Positions 52,998-62,571 of a DNA stretch of 64,000 nt are shown here, piece by piece. The stretch covers positions 682,001 to 746,000 of the forward strand of contig NZ_JAVDSB010000002.1 of assembly GCF_031455095.1 (NCBI RefSeq), written 5' to 3'. The translations under genes were made by a program, and so were the position numbers. Under the pieces are notes generated by a model. The model was not told the DNA's origin, searched no databases, and was given only the letters and a program-made list of their open reading frames with translations. Position 1 is the stretch's first letter. Every line of letters starts with the position of its first letter. The stretch is from Paenibacillus_E qinlingensis_A. Its GTDB lineage: Bacteria > Bacillota > Bacilli > Paenibacillales > NBRC-103111.

Positions 52998-53222
52998 AGT
53001 ATCGAAAAATTCGGCAAGTATTTCAAGGTCATCGTTACATCATTGTACATGACACCCCTTCATACATTCAGACAGAACTTATGTTTATATTTGCTTTAAG
53101 GGCTGAGATTAGAAAGAATACATGACATAATCCGCTCGGAGCCCTTTATATATTAATCTAAGATTAACGCTTTGAGTGATGACATATATAGGACTCTGTC
53201 GTGTCCACTTGAATAATTCGGT

Positions 53223-53276
53223 TCACTCCTCGCCTGCCTTGGTTGGCACAGCAATAAGCAAATAATCACTTTGCAT
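53223..53276 (-). CDS. Possible 17-residue leader peptide or truncated gene start
   Basis: MQSDYLLIAVPTKAGEE is preceded by GTGGAGG at correct spacing and lies 43 bases after the paired repeats at 53319-53361. The hydrophobic LLIAVPT could be the remnant of a membrane-protein N terminus such as kdpA, but 17 residues are too few to tell. Confidence 0.3.
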   Translation of the reverse strand: MQSDYLLIAVPTKAGEE

Positions 53277-53318
53277 GATGACCTCCACCACTTTCTTTAA
53301 ACATTCTAACGCCGAACC

Positions 53319-53361
53319 GTATAAAAAATGCGTAAAAAATCTAAAGCTTTTGTATAAAAAA
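53319..53361 (-). promoter_or_regulatory. Second pair of GTATAAAAAA repeats
   Basis: GTATAAAAAA recurs at 53319-53328 and 53352-53361, 33 bp apart, matching the arrangement at 52541-52582. This appears to be a duplicated promoter/operator of the kdp locus whose downstream gene has been lost. Confidence 0.45.
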
Positions 53362-53561
53362 GCATAAAAGTTTGGATTCACTACCATGAACGGATTCTAA
53401 AGAGTTGTGTTTTATAGGCTTAATGGCTAATTCACGCTAGTTTCACTCATATTTGCACCTAAATCAGCTTTGCTCCATTTTACAAAGCCATTTTTAAAAG
53501 CGTAATATACGTCTCTAAGCGTAACCAACAAACGAATGCCCTCAGGAGGAATATCTAGACT

Positions 53562-54347
53562 ATGTTTTTACATCATTTTGAAACAGGAACTCAGAATCCT
53601 ACAACACTCCTATTCCTACACGGAAGTGGTTTAGGCGGCTGGATGTGGCGACCTCATGTCGATCATTTATCAAAATACCATTGCATAATACCAGATCTGC
53701 CTGAGCACAGAGGAAGTATTCACAAAGGGATTTTCTCCATTCCTAACGTTGCTGAACACATGGCAGAAATCATTAGTAAGAAGGCGCATGGGAGACGCGC
53801 TCATCTCGTTGGCCTCGATCTTGGAGGGCAAGTTGCCCTTCATTTGAGTGTTATTGCACCTGAATTAGTAAATAGCGTTCTTGTCAGTGGTGTCTGTACA
53901 TCTCCCTCCCTATCGGTAAAATGGCTGGCTTACTTTCATAAATTCATATTGCCAATTAAACATCAGGACTGGCTCATTCGGGCTAAAATGAAGCAATGGG
54001 GCATACCTATGAAACATTTTGAAGAGGTTCGGAAAGATATCATCATGCAGGATTGGAGTTCATCTATACGAATTTCAAAAGAAAATTTTGGATTTAAGCT
54101 GCCCCGCATCGCTTCGCACCACAAGCTTCCGCCTATGCTGGCAGTGGCCGGCGAATATGAAGGTGCTTCTATTCAACAATCATTACTTAACCTGTGCGCT
54201 GCATATCCCAGCTCCAAAAGTTATTTCGTTAGAAGAGCTAAGCATAACTGGCCTTTAGAAAATCCAGCTCTCTTTTCCAAAACAGTGGCATCTTGGATTG
54301 TTGGGCATCCCTTGCCTGAACTTCTCGTATCTACCCAACTTAGGTAA
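53562..54347 (+). CDS. Alpha/beta hydrolase with Asp at the nucleophile position
   Basis: A 261-residue cytoplasmic protein. It opens LLFLHGSGLGGWMW (oxyanion region), and the elbow reads GLDLGG near residue 91, where most members have GHSLGG. An Asp nucleophile is the hallmark of haloalkane dehalogenases and epoxide hydrolases. The C-terminal His is probably in RRAKHNWPLENP. A ribosome binding site (AGGAGGA) lies 10-15 bases upstream. It is a lone plus-strand gene between the kdp locus and a pseudogene. Confidence 0.8.
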   Translation: MFLHHFETGTQNPTTLLFLHGSGLGGWMWRPHVDHLSKYHCIIPDLPEHRGSIHKGIFSIPNVAEHMAEIISKKAHGRRAHLVGLDLGGQVALHLSVIAPELVNSVLVSGVCTSPSLSVKWLAYFHKFILPIKHQDWLIRAKMKQWGIPMKHFEEVRKDIIMQDWSSSIRISKENFGFKLPRIASHHKLPPMLAVAGEYEGASIQQSLLNLCAAYPSSKSYFVRRAKHNWPLENPALFSKTVASWIVGHPLPELLVSTQLR

Positions 54348-54348
54348 C

Positions 54349-54396
54349 AAAAGAGCACCTCCCCACGAAATGAAAAGTGGTCGTAGGTGCTCTTTT
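54349..54396. terminator. Bidirectional terminator
   Basis: AAAAGAGCACCT pairs with AGGTGCTCTTTT, with an inner CCCCAC/AAGTGG stem. It ends the hydrolase gene. Confidence 0.88.
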
Positions 54397-54403
54397 ATTT
54401 AAG

Positions 54404-54851
54404 TTATCTTGCGTTGAATGTATTAGCTAGACGCACTGTCATATCTTCTGTGTAAAGCAGTTTGCTGAAGACATATCCTTGCATTTCATTACATCCTCCG
54501 TTCTTAAGAAGCTCGAATTGCTCCTTCGTATCAAGTTCCAAGTAGGCAGGATGAAGCCCTGTTTCCTTCAAGATATCAGCCACAAGCTGAACCATGTTTG
54601 ATTGTTAATTCCTGTTCCATCATAAGCCGTTCAGAAGATTGGATACTCATGACTGGTGTGAAGAATTCACCGAAAGCATGCCCCAAGGAGTCATTGATAT
54701 ATTTGAATCGATTTAGATCCAGAAACAAAACAGCTAGTTGATGTCCTCCCCTTTCTGCCTGCTCCAACCCTTTGTTTAGATGTTCCTTGAACAATCTGCA
54801 ATTCGGGAGATCGGTCAGCGCATCATGATAGGCCATATGATTCATGCGCAA
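54404..54851 (-). pseudogene. Collapsed GGDEF/EAL gene, paralogue of the one at 44439-46718
   Basis: Two overlapping fragments match the intact gene piecewise. HMAYHDALTDLPN and LFLDLNRFKYINDSLGHAFG (start of GGDEF) jump straight to FFTPVMSIQSSERL (end of GGDEF). A second jump leads to VADILKETGLHPAYLEL (EAL), and a third to EQFELLKNGGCNEMQGYVFSKLL (end of EAL). The GGDEF motif and most EAL catalytic residues are gone, and the reading frame is broken near 54590. It is a remnant with several internal deletions. Confidence 0.85.
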
Positions 54852-54882
54852 ATTTTGGCATTAAACGCGAGCACTATTGTTC

Positions 54883-56457
54883 CTATTGAGCATCCAAAAT
54901 CCGAATTATACTAACCACCGCTTCTGCACGGGTGCTGAAAGCCTTCGGCTTCAGCGTACCGTCTCCGTAGCCGTTCAGCACACCCTTAGCAGTCAAAGCT
55001 GCAAGCGGCCCTTGTGCCCAGGCGGAGACATCTCCACTATCCTTATAGTCCAAGCCGCTGTTGGCAGATGCCAACTGTGCGGCACGTGCAAGGATTACGG
55101 CCATTTGTTCCCGGGTGATGTTGTCATTGGGTCCGAAGGTACCATCTTCATAACCGTCCACGATACCTGAAGCGGAAGCTATTCCAATGGCATCCTTTGC
55201 CCAGTGGCTGCCAGTATCAGAGAATGTAGTTCCACCTGTTGCCGTCAAGTGGAACGCTCTGACGATTATGGATACGAACTCGGATCTTGTTACAGTTGAA
55301 TTAGGCTGGAATGTGCCATCTTGGTAACCGTCAATCACACCTGCTTTTACAAGTTTTTGGATATCCGCTTCCGCCCAATGTCCTTTAATATCGGTCAAGA
55401 CCGGAGGTTTGACCGATGCTGACTTGTCTACCGCCAATACGGCAAACTTGGTGAAGTGCGTCACACTGCCGGAAATGGTGCCTTTCACTAGGTCGATCTT
55501 AATATCGTCCAATTTAACCCATTTGCTAGTTACTTCGTTGTACCAGTACAGTCCCACCTCGTGCTCATCATCCAACAAACTGGTGTTGAACGGAAGAGTG
55601 ATCGTGACTGGTTTTTGGAAAGGTCCTGCTACATCCTTGATAATCTCATACACATCTCCAGCTAGCTTCGAACCTGGGTCTAGCTTCAGCTGTGAGGTGT
55701 TGCTCAACTTTTTAATACTCACAGAGATGTCACTTCCAATTGCTCCTGCCGGCAAGTTAACTACCGCTCCATGATTCTCGACCTTGCCGCCTGTGTCTTT
55801 TGGCACCTTAACCACGCCTTCTGGTTCTGGAGTCGAGACAGAAGGACCTCCCCCTCCGGGGTTGCCGGGGTTGCCCGGGCCCGAATTGTTCGACGCGACC
55901 ACACTCAAGCTCGCAATCACGTTCGTGTCGAAATCGACAGTGTTCATTGCACTGTCCACGGTTATTATTTTTTTCAACTCGACCGTTCCGCTTCCCAAGG
56001 CCGTCGCCTCAAAAACCATCTCCGCCAGCACGACTGTCCCTGTCTCTCCGGATATCGGTCCGACTTTCGTAAACGCCAATACAATTTGGCTGCCGTTTAC
56101 GACAGGCGTAACGGCATAACCGAATCGAGCACTAGATGCGCTTACGAATCGCAAATGTTCGGTGTTGAACGTCGCTTGCAGCTCTGTCGCGTACACATCG
56201 GATAGACCCTGACCGATCACCTGGACTCTGACTTCACGGCCGGTGATCGGCTGATTATTTGAAACGGAAAGCGTGTACGTCGGAGCGGCGTAGGCGACCA
56301 CAGTCGCCAAGGAAAACACGCTTAGCAGAAACGAGCCTGCCAGCAAAAGACTTAAGCAGGCGAGTCGAATTTTTCTCAACACGGCGTAATAACTGTGAAC
56401 GTCTCTCGATCGGTGAAAAACAGGCAACAGCGCAGTCATCCTCTTCATTTGTCTCAT
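54883..56457 (-). CDS. Cohesin-like/SLH surface protein
   Basis: A 524-residue exported protein. It has a long N-region and signal helix (about 29-55), then a cohesin-like beta-sandwich (about 60-190: YTLSVSNNQPITGREVRVQV, ELQATFNTEHLRFVSASS, VFEATALGSGTV). A Gly/Pro linker and a ZU5-like region (VENHGAVVNLPAGAI) follow, then three SLH repeats (about 350-520: IKGHWAEADIQKLVKAGVIDGY, SHWAKDAIGIASASGIVDGY, VSAWAQGPLAALTAKGVLNGY). It is 95 bases downstream of the giant beta-helix enzyme gene and could hold that enzyme, or others with dockerins, on the cell surface. Confidence 0.87.
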   Translation of the reverse strand: MRQMKRMTALLPVFHRSRDVHSYYAVLRKIRLACLSLLLAGSFLLSVFSLATVVAYAAPTYTLSVSNNQPITGREVRVQVIGQGLSDVYATELQATFNTEHLRFVSASSARFGYAVTPVVNGSQIVLAFTKVGPISGETGTVVLAEMVFEATALGSGTVELKKIITVDSAMNTVDFDTNVIASLSVVASNNSGPGNPGNPGGGGPSVSTPEPEGVVKVPKDTGGKVENHGAVVNLPAGAIGSDISVSIKKLSNTSQLKLDPGSKLAGDVYEIIKDVAGPFQKPVTITLPFNTSLLDDEHEVGLYWYNEVTSKWVKLDDIKIDLVKGTISGSVTHFTKFAVLAVDKSASVKPPVLTDIKGHWAEADIQKLVKAGVIDGYQDGTFQPNSTVTRSEFVSIIVRAFHLTATGGTTFSDTGSHWAKDAIGIASASGIVDGYEDGTFGPNDNITREQMAVILARAAQLASANSGLDYKDSGDVSAWAQGPLAALTAKGVLNGYGDGTLKPKAFSTRAEAVVSIIRILDAQ

Positions 56458-56484
56458 TCCTCAACTTCCTTTCCAAATGGATGG

Positions 56485-56513
56485 GGGAGGAAGGCGCGAA
56501 AGCGCCTCCTCCC
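56485..56513 (-). other. G/C-rich intercistronic hairpin
   Basis: GGGAGGAGGCGC pairs with GCGCCTTCCTCCC around a 4-base loop, between the giant enzyme gene and the SLH gene. No T tract follows on the minus strand, so it is more likely an mRNA-stability or processing element than a terminator. Confidence 0.5.
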
Positions 56514-56552
56514 TACCGTTTAGCCATTCGTTAAATGATGGACCCAGCTCGA

Positions 56553-59500
56553 TTACTGTGAGATTCCCAAGATGCGGTAAGCAACCGCCGCCAGATCTTG
56601 CACGCCGATCTTACGCGGCGTAGTAATGCCGAGCGCCTTGTATAACGTCCAATTGATGTCCACGTTGCTTTGCCCATAGTTTTTTCCGATGACCGCCAAA
56701 TCCCCGATGGTCAACACGCTTGATCCGGACAACGTTTTTAACGATCCGTTGAATACGGATGTCGCTGCTGTCAACTGAGCTGTTGCTTCTTGAATTCCTG
56801 CCTGAGACAGGGTTGAATTAGACAGCGCGACATTGGCGGAAGCCAGTTTAGATTGTAGCAGCGCTTTAGAACCAGGTGCATATTGTCCGAGGAGCGTACC
56901 TTCTATCGCGCCTGTCAAGCGGCTGTTGGCCTCTCCAATTGCCGCGCTCAGAGCTGTCTTGCTGATAACCTCGATCTTCACGTTATGACTGGCCGAGCCT
57001 ACCTGGGTTTCGGTAACGCCGTCCGAGATCATTACATGATCGACCGTGATAGCGTTAAGTTCAACAGTCGCACCAACCTCTTTAGCCTTAAAGCTCAATC
57101 CCAACAAATTGTCCGTATTGGAAATGGCCTGGCCCACGCTTGCAGCAAGGAATCGGATGTTGGCTTCACCGCCGCCCGAAGTCCCTTCATGACCAACCAC
57201 GATTGAGAAACCGTTGACCAACGAGATGCCTGACACATATTCCACCTTCGCAGGGTCGTATTGAACGGTCAGATCGATTGCATAGACGCTGGACGTCACG
57301 TTGTTCAAACCAAAGTTCAATTTGAATGTTTGCCCAGATGCGATGGAAGTCGCTCCGCTCAACAATGCGCCTTCTTGACCGCTAATTGTGATCAGCGCGC
57401 TGCTGCTCAAATTGGACCCGCTGGCTTTCGCTGTTACTTTCACGACGCCATTCTTTTTGGCCGATAGTAATCCCGTCTCGCTGATGATCGCCGCTTTCGT
57501 CTCCGAACCATCTTCTGCGGTTACCGACCATACGACAGGTACTCCCGCTAACATTTGCAGCGTGCCGGCTTTCGTCGTGATGGATGTCGCTCCGGCTGCT
57601 CCGGAAACTACCGGCGGCTTGCCGACAAGGGTAACCACACCCCATTGTGAACCGTTAGCATAGGACTGTCCGGTCACGTCGTGCCACATGATAACGTCCT
57701 GGCGGCCACCCGTTGCTTTCGCGTCATTGATCTGCAAATCAAATCCAATTACCCGATCAACCGTTGGCAGTGTAGCTTTAAAAGGGATCTTCGTTTCAAT
57801 GTAATAACCGCCATCCACGACTTTGGCAAAAGACTCAAATCCCGCGCTGATACTGCCTGGATTGAAGGTTTTCGCATTCAGATAATTAATACGGTATTGT
57901 CCCATACCTGTGCCGTAGGAGGTTTGTTTGCTATTGTTCTCATCCACAAAGATCTCTACGGAGTCATGCTCATGCGCATTGCTGCTGCTGTTGTTCAGCT
58001 CAGGAGATTTTACACGCACCAGAACATACAGGTTATTATCGTCCCACAGTACTTTAGCAGAGCCATCCGTCGGACCGTTCGCCATGGTCAAATGCTTAAG
58101 GATTGGCAGCGTGGCCGTCGTATCCCAGAGCGGATCGAGTACAGCCCCGCCGAGAACAGGCGTACCGTATACGGCAGTTGTAACTCCACTCGGTATCAGT
58201 TGAAGTGCTTTGGTCGCATTACGCAGCGCGTAATAGGAATTATCCACTGTGGCCTGGCTGATATCACCATTGGAGACGGCAGTCTTGGCCTCACTTAATG
58301 CGCTAGCAAATACGTTCCATGAATTGCTTGTATAAATGGTAGCTTCCTTGTTATTGACGGACTCAATCAAGGAGGTCAGCAGGGTTTTGTCGACTGCTGA
58401 AACAATTGGATTCGCAGGTCCACCACGGCCAGCTTTGACATTGTTAAAATATGTTTCTACTTTTGTAATCTCGTCAGTTGTAAGCACTCTGTTGTAAATG
58501 AGAACCTGCGAGACCCTACCCAGGAAGCGGTAAGGGGTTGCAGCCGCCATCGTGTAACCTACGCCCAGATCCGAGCTGTTTCCTAACAGCGCCTTAGCGT
58601 TAGTTCCAGTGCCGATGACACTGTTATTAACAGAAACGGCTCTATTAGTTCCGTTTAGCTGCGCCCGAACACTAACTAGACCGTCCGTGGTGGTTGTTGC
58701 AATTTGTTGCCCGCCACCCGATACGTTGCCATCCGTGTTACCAAAGCGGACGTTAACTCGGTTTGTTCCTACACCCAGATTAATACCGCTCCAACCGCTG
58801 TTGGCCGCCCACGTTTGGTAAGCTTCGTTTAATCCGAAATAAACAAGACCACTTTGATCGCTAGAGTTGTTGGCTGTGGTTGTTGGTCTTACAAGTGTGT
58901 AAATCGTCATCTGCGTACTGCCGTTATAATTCTTAAAGCCTGCGGCTTTTAACGGCCTTGACATCGCTGCAAAATCTACATAATCGTATCCATCGTTCTT
59001 CAGCGTAGGATTGCCGGTTGGTGTTCCAAGATTATCACCGCCGCTGCCGGGGACATTCGCTGGGACAAGCTTCGCTGGGACGCTTCCCATATTGGTCCAT
59101 CCAGTTACGTTGCCGCTTCCATCTTTTTCCACACCTTCATCAGCCTTGAGCCATAAGTCAAGACCATCTCTAGGAATATCGGCAGGCGTCATATCGCGCA
59201 CCACGACACGAGCGTGCGACTGGCTGAGAACATCGCCTTCTTTCGAACGTACATAAATAATATATGGACCGACCAACTTTGGCGCGGTTATTTCTATCAT
59301 GCTGCCGGAGGCCATTGTTTCTTTGTCGCTTTCAATGAAATTTCCGTCGCTCGATGAAGAAATCCATATCTGTTTAGTAGCGTCCTCCAAATCGTATGCA
59401 AACCTGACTTTCCCGCCGGGGGCGACTGACACGTCAGCCGGGAGCAGCCTATTCGCCTCCGATACTGTGGTGATGAAGTTGAAGGTTATGGCAGGCGTCG

Positions 59501-62351
59501 AAGTGCTGCCTACCAAAGTCCAGCTTCCTGCAGTGCGGATTTCATACCCATTCGTCACAGGCTTGCCGTTAAGCGTAAAGGTGTAATCCGTACTCAAAGT
59601 CAGTTTAAGCGGCCTTACTGCTGAAACTTCATAGCTCTTCCCATTTTCCACATTAGTTGCTGAACCGCTTGCATCAACATATACCGTATACTTAGAAGTG
59701 GCCGTTGCTCTGCCGTCTCCATATTTGATATACAGTTTGTATTCGCCTGCGGAAGACGGAGCGTTGATTGACTTTACGTCACCGGCAGCTTTTGTCATCG
59801 TAGTTCCTTCATTAAAGACAGTAGTGTTCGCGGGCGCGATCCAAACCGTGTCTTGCGCTTGGAGCAGACCCCTGCGGTTCAGCTTTTCACCTTTACCCAT
59901 GATGACATTCGAAGCCAGCTCAAACTCGGTATCGGCAATGAGGCTTCTTGGGATCATATGTGTGTATTCGTTAGCAAGACCGGAATTCAAAACGATTTCG
60001 TTGCCCTTAACCGGCCAAATGCGGGCTTCGCTTTTGTAATTGTTGTAAGTAATCCTAGGGCCGCCATTCTGGTCGTTATTCCCATCCACATAACCATCGA
60101 CGGCAATCATATCGCTTTTGCGCTTCCAGTTGTTAAACTCATAAAGACGGCTCTGCCCAACAGCATGGGAAAGCTTGGACTGCACGACGTTGCCTATCAT
60201 CTTAATGAACGTGCTGCCTTCATCCGGATGAAACCCGTTCGTCCAGTTATTGGAGGTCGTGGGTTTGCCAGTTGGATTCGGGTCAAGGAAGTTGTAGTTC
60301 ATCTCAGTGAAATTCGTCCAGTTGTCAGAATGCCAGTTACTACTCTTTTCAGTGACAGGGTTGTTTGTCAAATTATTGACAGTGTCCCATGTCCCGCCAC
60401 CCGGCAAATTACCTGGATCCCCCTGTCGGCCCAGTGAATAAATGGCTCCGGAGTCGTTAACTACTGTGCATATTTCTTCTACCCGGTTATAGTTTATTTT
60501 GTTATTCCTAGAGGTCGTGGAAATTACTGGAGATCTCGCGAGACTCGTTTCATGCGTACCTTGGTACGGGCCGCCAGTCTTGTTGGTACCTTGGGAGGTA
60601 AAGCCGAAGCCATCATACTCATCCCAACCCCAGCCGATGCTCATGGCGCCGTAAGTGGTGTCATAGATGTAGTTGTGCAGTACTTGCATATTCGTTGTGT
60701 AGAAAGAAGCCAGTGCATTGGCGCCGGGGAATCCGTAACAGGTCCTGAACAAAAAGTTATTTGTAATATAAATATTCTCCGGCACTGCTTCCGTACCCGC
60801 CGCAAATTTCTCCTTACCAACGCCCGCCCAGTTCCTTATTGGCGTGCCAGAGAGCGAAACACTGGATTCATGCGAAACCGCCACATCGTTTTCATAGATA
60901 TGCTGCGGATGTCCAATTACAACGCCTGAAGCGAGCGTATCTACGATATAATTGCCTGAGATTTCAATATCCTTGGCATCGTTTTCTACATGGATGCCAT
61001 TAAATCCGGTAAGCCCAATCTCACCGTTCAGCACTTTGATGTTCCTCGCCGCATTGATCATTACCGCTGCCGGCGGTATGTCATACCCTCGGTAGAAAGT
61101 CTCATGCCAGTTGATGCTGCTAGGGAAGTAAACTTTGTTCACAATAGAGCCCTGAACAGATGCATAGCCTCGGGAACTGGTTGTGACCGGACCGGATCCG
61201 TCGCTTAGTGTATATGTACCCGTCAGTTCAGTCAGTTTGTAGTCGGTATGAGCAAACTTCAGCCCGTTGAAGGTTATGTTTTTGACACGCCCATCATCGG
61301 AGCCCGCAACAGGGTTCAACCGATCTCCTACAGGGATCCCTCTTATGTCGAGGACCGTCTCGTGTCTTGGAATGACCACCTCTGCGGTATTAATATCCTC
61401 TCCTGCAAGCGGGATGTAATAAAGCGTGCTTTCCGCCTGGTCGAAATAGAAATTTCCGCGTTTGTTGAAGAACTCGAAAGCGTTGCGGATTACTTGATTA
61501 TTACCCGGATTGTATTGCGTGTTATTACCCAAAGACTGTGAAATGAACCCATACGGCATCTGGAACCGGAACATGATACCGCCGGGCTTGCTGCTGGCTG
61601 CCGGCGCCTCTTCGATCGACGCGAAAGTGATAAAAGGTCTCGCCCATCTGGCGGTGGAGCCGCCCGTGCTTTCGGCTTCGATGTTTTGGGGGTTTTTCGT
61701 TGCTGTCGTCAGACCTACGCTGGCGTCGAATACGATACCCGCCCGGATGTTGGTGCCATTCTGCCACGCCCAAGGGTTATTGGCAGCGGTAAAGCTGGCT
61801 GTGGGGGTGCCCGTGACGGTTCTGTTGGCCGATGCTATCTCCGAGCTCTTCGTCATGGTGGCGCCCTTATCGTTTACATAGAGTGCGCGCAGCTTATCGC
61901 TGCGGTTAAGGGTTGTTTTATACGCCTTTAAGCCGCCTGTCTGAGTAAGGCCAACCGCTTCTGTCCATACGCCTTTTTGCAGCATTTCGCCCGCGCTGAT
62001 TACAGGCTTTGCACCCGGCGCCGCCTCATAGCGAATTGTGCTGCTTGCACTTCCGGAATCATTCTTGTCAAAAACGAGAGTTTCATCAAGCGGATAAAAG
62101 CCATCGGCAATTTGAACGACGATATCACCGCCAGTCTTAGGCAGAGTTCTTACTACTGCTTTTGCTTTGGCAATCGTTTTATATGGCTTTGCCTGTGTTC
62201 CGTCACCTGTGTTATCATTGCCATTTGTAGCAACATAAATCGTTGCACTTGGCGCACTGGCAGCCGCTTCTACCGATCCTGCATATGGTATCATGGATAA
62301 GATCATTACCAAAGTCATAAGCCAAACGAATGCTCTCCTTCTCACTTTCAT
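56553..62351 (-). CDS. Giant secreted beta-helix enzyme (GH141-like) with CBM9, cohesin-like and dockerin-like modules
   Basis: A 1932-residue exoenzyme. The signal peptide is at about 1-30. The N-terminal region (about 32-800) is a right-handed beta-helix of the GH141 kind: IYVATNGNDNTGDGTQAKPYKTI, DIVVQIADGFYPLDETLVF, GFNGIHVENDAKDIEISGNYI. Then come a LamG-like domain (DGLDLWLKADEGVEKDGSG), a helical FIVAR-like stretch, a CBM9 (VLWDDNNLYVLVRVKSPE, HDSVEIFVDENN), a Big-like domain, a cohesin-like domain (FKLNFGLNN, DLTVQYDPAKVEYVS) and a terminal dockerin-like pair (TIGDLAVIGKNYG, GVQDLAAVAYRILG). AAGGAGG precedes the ATG at 62351. GH141 members act on plant cell-wall fucose or xylan. Confidence 0.85.
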   Translation of the reverse strand: MKVRRRAFVWLMTLVMILSMIPYAGSVEAAASAPSATIYVATNGNDNTGDGTQAKPYKTIAKAKAVVRTLPKTGGDIVVQIADGFYPLDETLVFDKNDSGSASSTIRYEAAPGAKPVISAGEMLQKGVWTEAVGLTQTGGLKAYKTTLNRSDKLRALYVNDKGATMTKSSEIASANRTVTGTPTASFTAANNPWAWQNGTNIRAGIVFDASVGLTTATKNPQNIEAESTGGSTARWARPFITFASIEEAPAASSKPGGIMFRFQMPYGFISQSLGNNTQYNPGNNQVIRNAFEFFNKRGNFYFDQAESTLYYIPLAGEDINTAEVVIPRHETVLDIRGIPVGDRLNPVAGSDDGRVKNITFNGLKFAHTDYKLTELTGTYTLSDGSGPVTTSSRGYASVQGSIVNKVYFPSSINWHETFYRGYDIPPAAVMINAARNIKVLNGEIGLTGFNGIHVENDAKDIEISGNYIVDTLASGVVIGHPQHIYENDVAVSHESSVSLSGTPIRNWAGVGKEKFAAGTEAVPENIYITNNFLFRTCYGFPGANALASFYTTNMQVLHNYIYDTTYGAMSIGWGWDEYDGFGFTSQGTNKTGGPYQGTHETSLARSPVISTTSRNNKINYNRVEEICTVVNDSGAIYSLGRQGDPGNLPGGGTWDTVNNLTNNPVTEKSSNWHSDNWTNFTEMNYNFLDPNPTGKPTTSNNWTNGFHPDEGSTFIKMIGNVVQSKLSHAVGQSRLYEFNNWKRKSDMIAVDGYVDGNNDQNGGPRITYNNYKSEARIWPVKGNEIVLNSGLANEYTHMIPRSLIADTEFELASNVIMGKGEKLNRRGLLQAQDTVWIAPANTTVFNEGTTMTKAAGDVKSINAPSSAGEYKLYIKYGDGRATATSKYTVYVDASGSATNVENGKSYEVSAVRPLKLTLSTDYTFTLNGKPVTNGYEIRTAGSWTLVGSTSTPAITFNFITTVSEANRLLPADVSVAPGGKVRFAYDLEDATKQIWISSSSDGNFIESDKETMASGSMIEITAPKLVGPYIIYVRSKEGDVLSQSHARVVVRDMTPADIPRDGLDLWLKADEGVEKDGSGNVTGWTNMGSVPAKLVPANVPGSGGDNLGTPTGNPTLKNDGYDYVDFAAMSRPLKAAGFKNYNGSTQMTIYTLVRPTTTANNSSDQSGLVYFGLNEAYQTWAANSGWSGINLGVGTNRVNVRFGNTDGNVSGGGQQIATTTTDGLVSVRAQLNGTNRAVSVNNSVIGTGTNAKALLGNSSDLGVGYTMAAATPYRFLGRVSQVLIYNRVLTTDEITKVETYFNNVKAGRGGPANPIVSAVDKTLLTSLIESVNNKEATIYTSNSWNVFASALSEAKTAVSNGDISQATVDNSYYALRNATKALQLIPSGVTTAVYGTPVLGGAVLDPLWDTTATLPILKHLTMANGPTDGSAKVLWDDNNLYVLVRVKSPELNNSSSNAHEHDSVEIFVDENNSKQTSYGTGMGQYRINYLNAKTFNPGSISAGFESFAKVVDGGYYIETKIPFKATLPTVDRVIGFDLQINDAKATGGRQDVIMWHDVTGQSYANGSQWGVVTLVGKPPVVSGAAGATSITTKAGTLQMLAGVPVVWSVTAEDGSETKAAIISETGLLSAKKNGVVKVTAKASGSNLSSSALITISGQEGALLSGATSIASGQTFKLNFGLNNVTSSVYAIDLTVQYDPAKVEYVSGISLVNGFSIVVGHEGTSGGGEANIRFLAASVGQAISNTDNLLGLSFKAKEVGATVELNAITVDHVMISDGVTETQVGSASHNVKIEVISKTALSAAIGEANSRLTGAIEGTLLGQYAPGSKALLQSKLASANVALSNSTLSQAGIQEATAQLTAATSVFNGSLKTLSGSSVLTIGDLAVIGKNYGQSNVDINWTLYKALGITTPRKIGVQDLAAVAYRILGISQ

Positions 62352-62571
62352 AAAACCTCCTTGGATTTGCAATTTATAAACTGTTCTGGTTAGCAAGACA
62401 GTAGGAGTTTTGTTCAAATCACCCCCTTCCATTCCGAGCTTAACAGCGATATGTAAGCGATATCATTTCTGAGTTCATTGTAGTTTTTCACGACTCTTTC
62501 GTACAGAGACAATCATACGGCCAGAAGGAATTTTGTAGGAACATTGATGGGTTATAGGGGAACGGGGAATC

